Assembly: GCF_030052815.1 (NCBI RefSeq)
Contig: NC_079504.1
Span: 46,798,507-46,862,506, forward strand
Origin: Hevea brasiliensis
Taxonomy: Eukaryota > Streptophyta > Magnoliopsida > Malpighiales > Euphorbiaceae
Length of the DNA: 64,000 nucleotides
Direction: 5' to 3'
The position numbers and the translations under genes were made by a program. Positions 54,586 through 64,000 of the stretch are shown one piece after another. The notes beneath the pieces are model-generated. The model was given only the letters and a program-made list of their open reading frames with translations, was not told the DNA's origin and did not search any database. Numbering within the stretch: position 1 is the stretch's first letter; each line of letters begins with the position of its first letter.

Positions 54586-57500
54586 TGTAACACCCTCACT
54601 TTAGGTAGTCTGTGCATTCTACTGTTTCAACTGCTAATGTCTGTTCGGACAGCCAGGATATCTAGAACTACACTCAAACTAGAATGAGGAAACATAAATT
54701 GACCAAATACGGACTAAGTAAAATTAAAGAAAAGTAAAAGAAGCGAAGTACAACTCGGTTAAACGAGCCGGGGTCACAGCATTGAGTGACCATACTGAGA
54801 AGCGACTGTAAAGACAGTTGCTGACCCCTAACCCTTGAGGAATCCTATGAAATAAATATTTTGGATTAAATGGAAGGTTTTATGAGAAATAAATGACATT
54901 ATAAATACCAAGAAAAATTTAGGAAAATTTATTTATCAGTACAGACAAAAAATAACTGACGAGCCTAGTGAAGGGCATTTTGGTCATTTCAACCCCAGAG
55001 TTGAATTTTGACCTAAATTTCAATTAAAATGAGAGGGATTAAAACACATAAAATAAATTAAATTATGAAAAATACAATGGAAAATGGGAAAAGAAAAGAA
55101 AAGAAAAGAAATAAGATTTATGGCATGGGCATGATGTCATAATGACATCATTTAATTTAATTAACCAATGAGAATTTAACAAACTTATACAAGGGATAAA
55201 GAAGACATAAAAATGGGTTAAATTAATTGAAAAACACTTATCTTCTTCCTTCCTCTTTGTTATGGCCGAACCACTCCCTTCCAAATCTCAATTAAAGCTC
55301 TTCCATTCAAGCTTCCAACCCCATCAATTCTCTCCATAAAATCTCATAGTCCCTTCATTAAAACTCACTTTTAAGCCTTGGGGAATTTACTAGTAGCAAC
55401 AAGAAGTGGAAATTTTGAAGTTTAATAAGTCCAAGAAGTGCTCACAAGAGGTTAGTGCCTAAACAAGTTTCCTTTCTTCTTTAACTAGCTTAGGCATGTT
55501 AACTTAAGTGTAAATTTCATGAAATTAAAAGAAAACTTGGATTATGTAGAAATTTTGTTTTTGGCAGCCATGATGTAAAGTGGGAATTGATGCTTTTAAT
55601 TGATAAAAATTAGCTTAGTGATGTTGATTGATGAGTTTATATATATTGGAAGTGAAATTGCATTGAATTTGTATGGTGTTGGGAATATTGAGTTAGGGTT
55701 TTGACCTAATTTTAGTACTTTTGCATGATGGCTTAAAATTGAGCATGTTGAGATGAATTGTTAATCTTTTGAAGTGCTATGAATGTGAAATGAAGTTTGG
55801 GAGTTGAGAGGATTTGAAATTGGGAGTGCAATTTCTCTTGCAGGAAATTTGGACCTATGAGTCTAGTGAGGTTTTTAAACCATAATTAGAGTTGTGTTGC
55901 TCCAATTGGTATGAGGCTAATTGGAGATGAAACTAGGGTCATAATGCCCCATTTTTCATGAAGAAACCATGCCCAAAAATTGTCCCTAACCTTTCCTAAA
56001 ATTGACATGAATCCGGGTAACCCTAATCTGGACCTGGAAAAATGACCAAATGAACAGTAAATGTTCAAATGGCCACAACTCACACTAGGAAGGTCAGAAT
56101 GACCTGATTCTTGAACCATTGGAAAGCTTAGACATAGGAGCACATTTTTCATGAAGATCATAGAATCCAGATCTGACTCTAACCAAGTCAAATTGTTAGC
56201 AAAATTTAGATTAACAAAACTGTCTAGAACTAATCTGCCCAGAATTTGTTGGACATAGGCTTACTCGACCAGTTTTAGCAAAAATGTCATAACTTGGTCT
56301 AAAAAATTGCAAATTCAATGAAAACAATGCTAACATTTTAATAAGACATAGATCTACAACATTGGTGTTTGGATCAAAACCCAGAACCCAATGGAACTAA
56401 GTCAAATTGTTAGAACAAGTTAGTACACCAAATCCTAGAATTTACCTCAACTACCACCTGACCCCAAAATAGAATTTATATCATAACTTTCACTAGGAAA
56501 TTCCAAATGGGATGAGCCAAACTGTTATGGAAACCTAAGAGATAGGTATTCAACTTTGATTTAGAAATTTATCTCAAAATTTGAGTGTAAGAACCCTAAA
56601 ATGGGAGTCAAAGCCACTAGCCTAAACCTAGAATCCTATAGACACAGGGCACCTGAGTCCAGGCCAGTTAATTTGCTATAATTAATTCTAAAAGACCTAA
56701 AAAATTGTAATTCAAAATTTTGAGTAATCATAAGACATAGGGTAACAACTTTTATGAAGAACATTAGGCTTAAAAGTGGCTGTAACATGTCCAAATAATT
56801 AGGAAAAAATTGACTCCAGAATCTGCTTGGTTCTGAAACTTGAGTGAGTTATGGAACCAGTTTTGGTTATTTAACCATAACTTGAGTTCCAAAACTCCAA
56901 ATGACATGATTCAAAAAGAAAAACAAAGACAAGACATAGAGAGACAACTTCCATGAAGGAAGTGTAGCCAAACAGTGGCCACATATTGGCCAATTTGTTA
57001 GGAGAAAATAAGACACCAAATCTGGACCTAAAGAAAAGTTCAAGATATTATTTGATACATGACATGTAAATTACCTAAGTTATATGAAAATGAAGGGGAA
57101 ATCTATTTTCCCACTATAAATTGACATGAAACTACTATAAGCACTAATAGTGCATGACATGAAATGATAAGATCATAAGTAATTAATAATTACTAATTTG
57201 CCCAAAGTATACCTACACTTATTTATATAGCATGGATCGATTGGTATACTAATTAGGGACTACAGATTATAGTACTGCCCACGGGTATAATCATTGATAG
57301 ATAATATATGTCCGATATGATTGTTCAACAGGCTTTATGCCTACTCATTGGCCATTGTGCCTGATTTTATTTCTGGCTTTATGCCTACCCGCTGGCCTTG
57401 TGCCTGACATGACCGATGTATACATGTTAGACATATGGATGTCTAACTAGTATACTCCCATATATCCAGTCTTTATAATTTGTTATAGGTTACTTGGGCA

Positions 57501-58252
57501 CAGATATGAATAATAAGTCTTAAATTTAAATAATTACATTAAGAGATTACAGATATGAGCAATGAGATTGAAAATGACATAAATAAACAAAGAAAATCAT
57601 AATAATTTACTTTCTCCCATAAATTTCATAAAATATGGAAATAAATTAGAAATTTATGAAGTTACACGTAGAATAATTATTTTAATTGTTTAGTTATTTT
57701 TCCTATATTTTATGCACCACTAAGCGTTATGCTTAACGTGTTGGTTTTTCCATCACGTAGGTACAGGAGACCACCAGTAGCCGCAGTAGAGCTTAGACAA
57801 GGCGTTGATCAGATCTGCTGCAGTATTTATTATCACCTCAGACTGTTATTTTGGTAGGGCTCATGTATAGTTAACTTTTGCATTTTAGGTATTGTATGTA
57901 ATTAAATGAAGTAAATCATTTTGTGATTGTGAATAGAATTGTAAATATTGTATTTGATTTTATATGAACGAAATGAAGTATTTTATTTATTTGAAATGAT
58001 TATGAGTATTATGATCATATGAAATGAATATGGACTGTTTAGCAGGTAAATAAGAAAATCGCCATGCACTAATAAAACAGGGGAGACCCTGTCTGGGTCT
58101 CCACAAAAATAAGATGTGATAAAAAAAAATATTTACATGTAAGATAATATAATTAAATTAATATTGTACATGATAAGACAGTACAGGGTGCTCCAACGCC
58201 GAATGTAGCACGCCTTACTCGGCTACACTGTAAACGGGTGAGGGGTGTTACA
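54586..58252 (+). mobile_element. Gypsy solo LTR E (3667 bp)
   Basis: TGTAACACCCTCACTTTAGG ... CGGGTGAGGGGTGTTACA, flanked by GGGTA at 54581-54585 and 58253-58257. No internal domain, primer site or gag. Related to, but distinct from, the A, B and F LTRs. Contains GGGCATTTTGGTCATTTCA (54973-54991), GGC-N5-GCC words (about 57330-57405) and the hairpin CTAAGC-GTTAT-GCTTAA (57720-57736). Confidence 0.92.
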
Positions 58253-58257
58253 GGGTA

Positions 58258-58732
58258 GCTGCTTAGGTTAAGCATGTAACAATTGCTGAATTAAAAATTC
58301 TGATAATGCTTAGGGTCTGCACAAATTTGCTTAGGGTTAAAAAGGATTTGCATAGGGTACAGCTTAGGGTAAGCAATATCATAAGCAAGTTTTGGGAAAA
58401 ATTGTGATTTCACTTACAAAAAACAGTCCAAATGCCATGGAATGCTATCATGGCCCTTAGTAATTATCAAATACACATAAACACCAAAAAAGTTGAAGAA
58501 TTGAAGCTCATCATCTCTCAAAAACTTATCAAGCATGATATAAACATGTGGAAATTGAAAAACAAATAGCTTAAATTAGGCACAAATTGTTGATAACCCT
58601 TGTAAACTTAATGAAATGGACTTATTCCTAAGCTTATGGCCAAAACACATTTTCAGCAATATTTGAGACAAATTCTAAGCACTCAAAAACTATAGAAAAG
58701 GCATAGAAATTGACTTCTTAAGCAACATGAAC
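58258..58732. other. Athila-II spacer between solo LTRs E and F
   Basis: 475 bp of AT-rich non-coding sequence with several GCTTAGGGTAAGCA-like words at its left end. I see no gene. It ends with TGAAC, the target duplication of F. Confidence 0.75.
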
Positions 58733-61700
58733 TGTAACACCCTCACTGTAGCCATTCCGTACATTCTACTGTTCAGGTAACCGGTGTCAGTCCGGACAGC
58801 TAGAACGTCTGGAAAAATATTTAGACTAAAGTGATGAGTCATAAATAATTCAAATATGAATAAGAAAAATTTAGGAAAAATTTTAGAAATAAAATACAAC
58901 CAAGTTAAATGAGCCGGTGCCCTAGCGATGGGTAACTCAGTGGGAAATTGCGGTATTCGCAGCTAGAAGGCCTAAACCCGGGAGAAAATTCATAAAATAA
59001 TTTTTGGGACTCCAGAGAAGAGTCATTGAGGTTTCTATGGCATTAGAATGCCAAGAAAATGCTTAAAAAAATTTTTAGATCGGTACAGATGATTTTGGCT
59101 TAATAAGCCAAACGGAGGGCATTTTGGTCATTTCGTCTTCAGAGATGATTTTTGACCAACTTGTTCAGTTAAGTAAATAATTATTATGACATAAAATATG
59201 AATAAATATTACTAAAAATTTAATTGAAAATGAGTAGAAAGAAAAGAAAAAGAAAAATAAAAGAAAACATAATAATTACATCATACTTGAGTAAGCATGA
59301 TGCAATTAAAATGATCCTAACCAATCAAATTTCAACAAATTATTAAACACCATTTAAAAGAGGATAAAATGAAGAAAATAGCTAAAAACACATCTGCCAT
59401 CTTCTCCCATCAAACCAGCCGCACCACCATGGCCATGAAACTCCTCCATTTCTTCTTTCCTTCTAGCTTGAATTTCTCTCTATTCTTACCCCAAAACTCT
59501 TAGGTCCATTCACTAAAAATTACACCCACACATTGTAAAAGTGTTTGGCTACCAAGAATTGAAGAGAAAGTGAAGTTTAAGTTTGGGAAAACTCTGCTCA
59601 AAAAGGGTTAGTGCTATAATCATCCTACTTCTTTCCTTTAAGTGTTATAAGCATGCTAAATCAAGTTAGTATGACATGAAATTGAAGAAAATATCAAGTA
59701 TATGGGAACTTAAATTTTCAGCAACTTTAATGTATGAGGGTATGATGAGTTTAGTTTAATTGATATTAAACTTGCCTAGAAATGGTTTGAGATATGTATA
59801 TATATGATGGATAGGTTGATGGAGTATGGGTTGCATGGAAGTTGAGTATGGAAGTTAGGGTTTAGAGCAAACTTAGGGTTTTGCTCATGTATTGATGAAA
59901 AGAAGTTATAATGGTCAATTAGTGACCATTTGGTCATGTTTGAGTAGGAAATTGAGTGGTGCCAAGGGAATGGAGGGTAGGCATGCTGTCCAATGTGCCC
60001 TGCAGGTCTGGATGTGAGTCCAGCATGTTTGGGCAGCTATAACTTGGGTTGTTTAGGTTCAATTGGTGCAAGGCTAATTGGACATAAAATTAGATACATA
60101 ATGGCACAATTTTGGTGAAGGAACTCTTCCAGAACTAAACATAAGATGCCCTAAAAATTTACCAAATCTGGGTGACTTACATTCTGCCTGGGCAAAATAA
60201 CCAAATGAATAGTATTCATTCATTTGGTTATAACTCAGTGTAGAAAGGTCCAATTGACCTGAATTTTTACCAATAGAAAGCTGAGACATAGCCCTACAAC
60301 TTTCATGAAGAAAACAAACCAAAATTTTGACCATAACATATCCAAAAACTAACCTACAATTAATGTACAAAAACTGCAGAATTGATTCTGCCCAGAAATT
60401 CTAGAAAAATTACAATCCAGCTAGTTATGGTGTTTAGGCCATAACATGAGATACAAAACTCCAAATGAAGTGATTCAAAAAACGAAATGTAACTAGACAC
60501 AATAAGGAACAACTTTGATGAAGAACATTTGGCCAAATTCTCACTATAGAATGGCCTAATGGAATAGTGAACTCTAGCACCCCAAAACTGAAATTTCTGA
60601 TTTATTCTCCATTAGTTAGAAGTATGGATTGGCAACTAATGCCAACACTTTTGGAAACCAAAATATGGTAAATTTATGTGATTAGGACTCATGTAACTAT
60701 TATGCGTTAAAAAGTCAATTATTTGACCTAAATAGTAAAATGAATAGTAACCTTATATGCAAAACATGAAAATTCAATCAATAACTTTGTAATGTGCCCT
60801 AGTACACCTAGTAAGATTAGTTTGGATAGGTTGGCATGCCAATAGGGTTCAGTTAGCAGTACTGCACATGGCATTATGCCATTCTATGATTTTATGGCTT
60901 TTAGTCATTCTGATATTATGATGATACTTGGCCTTGTGCCTAATGTTATCTGACTTATCGGTACATTACATTGCACTGCCGGAAGACACTATGTGACCGA
61001 TGGTGTGACGACCCGAGGTAGTTAGTACCCAGTGCTAGTTTACCCGTTTATCCAGTCCAGTCATCCAGTATAGGTTACTTGGGCAACCAAAAATGCAAGT
61101 TGATAAATTTAATGAAATAATGGATATAACAAGTACCAAATACATAATACTACAAATAATTACCAAAAATTTATCTGCATGAGACATCAGTATACACACT
61201 GCATATTTATTTTCTTTTAGTTCTTTTTATTTTATTATTGGCACCACTAAGCATTATTGCTTAGGGCATTACTTTTTGCCATGCGTAGGTACTGGAGATA
61301 CAGAGCGCGATCCCAGCAGACCCCAGTCAGGGTGAGAGTCAGATCTGCCAGTATCCTGTGTCACCTCTCAGCTACAGTGCATTGGTAGGATGATAGGCTA
61401 CATTTTGTATTTTGTGTTTTGTATTTTTGTAAATTTTGTAATTAAACTTTTATTTTGTCATGTATATTGAAACTTATGTGATTATATATTAATGAAATTA
61501 TCTGTAAATGGTGTTCATAAATAAAAGTTGAGTATTTATTTATGATTTGAGTATAAATATAATGTGAATTGAATGATTGGAAAGTTTGAGAAATAGATGA
61601 GAAATTGTTGAAAATTGATGAGATAATTGGGAGTTGGGAATTAAAAATGATTATTGGAAGTGTTTTTCACAGGTTCCGAAGAACTGTTTTCTCCATTTTT

Positions 61701-61922
61701 AGCCGGTACTCTGCCGGATTTTTTGTAAAATTTTCGGAGCCTCAAATGAATTTATAATTTCTATAAATGACTTAAATGAGTCAAATCTCCCAAATTGCAT
61801 TTTATCATCATAAAGAAATAAATTAAGGAAGGATAAAAATAATTGAGATAAAATATGGTGTTTCGGTACATAGTGTGGCATATCTTGCTCGGCTATACTG
61901 TAGATGGGTAAGGGGTGTCACA
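58733..61922 (+). mobile_element. Gypsy solo LTR F (3190 bp)
   Basis: TGTAACACCCTCACTGTAGC ... GATGGGTAAGGGGTGTCACA, flanked by TGAAC at 58728-58732 and 61923-61927. Closest by eye to the element A LTRs. Contains GGGCATTTTGGTCATTTCG (59117-59135), GGC-N5-GCC words (about 60868-60945) and the hairpin CTAAGC-ATTATT-GCTTAG (61247-61264). Confidence 0.92.
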
Positions 61923-61927
61923 TGAAC

Positions 61928-62376
61928 AGTGGCATGAACATTAACATAAACAAAATTATGCAAATTCTAACAAACAATAAAAACTATAGATACACTAAAA
62001 GGTAAAACTCAATAAACACCATTTTTGCACTTCAATAAAGCTCGGATCAGTCCTAAATATCAAAATTGATCCTCATTCAAGTTGAATTTCACAAAATTTA
62101 CACAAGACACACCTTTGAACAGGTGCTATCAAATAGATTTTCTATATCAACAAGTTAACACAAGTTTAAAAGTGTTACTATTCATAAGGACTAGATAAAC
62201 GCAAAAATTTGCTTTATATATTTGCTCCCTCTCAATTCTTCCCTTTTTGCTACAAGTCTTAATTTGCCCAATCTTCATGAATGACCTACAAAAGATAAAC
62301 AAATATCACTTTTGAGTTTAATGAGGCTAAAAATGAAAATGAAATGAAATAGAAAATCAATAAACTGTGAAAGGAT
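61928..62376. other. Athila-II spacer right of solo LTR F
   Basis: 449 bp, AT-rich, no credible coding frame. It ends AGGAT (62372-62376), the candidate target duplication of the following Copia LTR. Confidence 0.7.
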
Positions 62377-64000
62377 TGTTAGTAGTATGCCCTAGAGCAT
62401 ATCATTTAGTATGTATCTTGTACATATTTTTATTAATAAAGGCATTTCCACTTTTCCGTTTACATAATATATTTATGTGTAATAGAAAAGGTCCATTGAT
62501 ATTTTGTTAGAAATATTATTCTTAAGTTGTTAAGAATATGAGTGACAATATTTCTAGCACGAAGTATCATAAATAGGTTCACAATCGAGGATACTTCATA
62601 ATAAGGACATGACTTATCCAGAAAGATTGTATTCATGTTTGTTCCCAAGTTATTTGTATGAGATATAAATAAGATGGAATGGTGAGTCTCATGCCATATA
62701 ACAAACATGATAGGCATTTATAAATGATAAGTAGGCCGAACCAGTGACGCTTATGACAAGCACATGGAGTTTACTCTTGTCAATGTTTTGTCATAAATCA
62801 TATCAGTGCATATAATCTTTAGACCTGAGATAGCACAGTTATCTTGTATATAGGTACTTTGAGTTTGATACTGCTTTCATACTTGTACTGTGTATGGGTA
62901 TATGGGCATGTGTTGGCTCCTACTAGTTATATATGGAGGTAGGTGTTGATCAAGATGGAATCTGTTCCTCTAAGTAAATAGAGATAAAATCCTATGTTCA
63001 TTTAATTGTTCTTGATGTTTCAAGTTCTTGGCCAGGACAGATAGATTTATTCAGAAAAGAGTTTCTGATGAGAAAAATCTTTTAATCAAGAACTGGAATT
63101 AAAAGAGAACATAATATTCATAGCAAATGGAGTTTAACATAAACCATGACTCCAGCTTGAGTTGGGATTTTGTAACAGAGAGATTCTAGTGCATGGTAAC
63201 ATATGATTATAGGTTCATTTAAGGTAAATCTTATTACTAATTGGGTGGCCATGGCATGCTATGCTAGGTATTAACCATGGTCTATGAGGTTCATAAAATG
63301 ATTTAGAGAAATCATTTATGGTAAGAAAGAGTTTTGATGATATTAAGAGTTGATATCATGTCTCATTGCCAATTAGTGATGAGCCTAGTAAGTCACACAC
63401 ATACACAAGTTATCACCTATTTAAATATGATTTAATTAATTAATTAAAGAGTTTAATTGATTAATTAAATAGATTTGGTTTGCAATTAAATTGCAAAGTC
63501 CCTAGCATGACTTGAAACCAAATCTAGATTATTGGATGTGTAGTATAAATTAAATTTATATTAAAAGTGTTTAAATATGAATTTAATTGATGAGAAATTA
63601 ATTAATAGATATTAATTAATTAATTTATATTTGATATAAATTAATTAGAAGAAGAAAATAATTATTTTGGGTTAAGAACTCAAAATTAAGACACGGGGGA
63701 TTTTGGTCATTTCACAGTGTGACACGTGGCACCATGAGATAGTGACACATGGGATTACACATAAGCTTGCCAAATGTTTTTTAATCATGTAAGATGATTA
63801 AAATCAAGATTAAATATAGGTTTGACACTTGGCACAATGTGATTGGGTCACTTAAACCTAGAGTTAATCAAAAGGTGACATGTGGCTAGGGTTTAATGTG
63901 TTAACCTAGCTATTTAAGTGTGGTTATGAAAAGAAAAAATAACCAGCAGCCTCTCCTCTCATTTGTCACGCCACTTTGAGCCTCTCCAGCTATTTCTCTT
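62377..64000 (+). repeat. Copia-3 LTR, plus orientation, runs off right edge
   Basis: Starts TGTTAGTAGTATGCCCTAGAGCATATC. From about 62518 on it is nearly identical to Copia-2 (3173-4620), with scattered substitutions and small indels, so the two are recent relatives. It keeps CACGTG at 63723-63728 and the TATA-like CTATTTAAG at about 63910. This is either a 5' LTR or a solo LTR; the window ends before that can be decided. Confidence 0.88.

Larger units (their letters stand above)
52911..62376 (-). mobile_element. Athila-II remnant, minus strand, split by solo LTRs E and F
   Basis: Pieces 52911-54585, 58258-58732 and 61928-62376 join seamlessly once each solo LTR and one target duplication are removed. 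The first piece encodes the same extra ORF as Athila-I; the others are the non-coding spacer expected between integrase and that ORF. It is bounded by element B's LTR at left and a Copia LTR at right. No LTR, gag or pol of this copy is inside the window. Confidence 0.8.

Overview
This window looks like a stretch of plant (eudicot-type) nuclear heterochromatin made almost entirely of nested LTR retrotransposons. Every recognisable protein fragment belongs to a Ty3/Gypsy or Ty1/Copia element. I see no host gene, no rRNA or functional tRNA gene, and no prokaryotic feature. The plant assignment rests on four things: very long chromovirus-type Gypsy LTRs (3-4 kb), Athila-type elements with an Asp-tRNA primer site and an extra ORF after integrase, a TRIM-like miniature element, and AT-rich spacers. 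Species cannot be told from this sequence.

Layout from left to right. (1) 1-3172: Gypsy element C on the minus strand (RNase H/RT, protease, gag zinc knuckles, part of the 5' LTR), running off the left edge. C sits inside (2) a plus-strand Copia LTR (3173-5125). That LTR sits inside the 3' LTR of (3) Athila-I, a minus-strand Athila-type element (5126-18593) with gag, protease, RT-RNase H-integrase, an extra coiled-coil ORF, three polypurine-like blocks and an exact tRNA-Asp primer-binding site. Athila-I interrupts the integrase of (4) Copia-1 (minus strand, 18594-24641). Copia-1 sits in (5) an Athila LTR fragment (24642-25176), which abuts (6) the old, 5'-truncated Gypsy element B (plus strand, 25177-52910).

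B is split by Gypsy element A (25990-46935). A's 5' LTR carries an Athila-type solo LTR, and A's gag is split by Gypsy element D (minus strand, 31373-43032). One D LTR carries a 587-bp TRIM-like insertion. B's 3' LTR ends inside the extra ORF of (7) Athila-II (minus strand, 52911-62376). Athila-II is further split by two Gypsy solo LTRs, E (54586-58252) and F (58733-61922). (8) A third Copia LTR starts at 62377 and runs off the right edge.

Target-site duplications and empty-site comparisons support the nesting. They are GTGGC around D, CTAGG around the TRIM-like insert, GAAAA around the Athila solo LTR, GGGTA around E, TGAAC around F, and a decayed GGCTA/AGCTT around A. Element lengths close the accounts: D's LTRs are both 4039 bp and A's are 3128/3132 bp once nested inserts are subtracted.

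No element looks autonomous. Athila-I and Copia-1 have lost catalytic residues and gained stops in a pattern dominated by C-to-T and G-to-A changes, as expected of methylated silent DNA. A and D are internal-deletion derivatives. The points most worth a second look are the composite TRIM-like insert with a tRNA-like tail, the chimeric D element, short motifs shared between unrelated LTR families, a repeat unit present both in the Athila LTR and beside its extra ORF, and a 119-bp palindrome with a (TA)n core.
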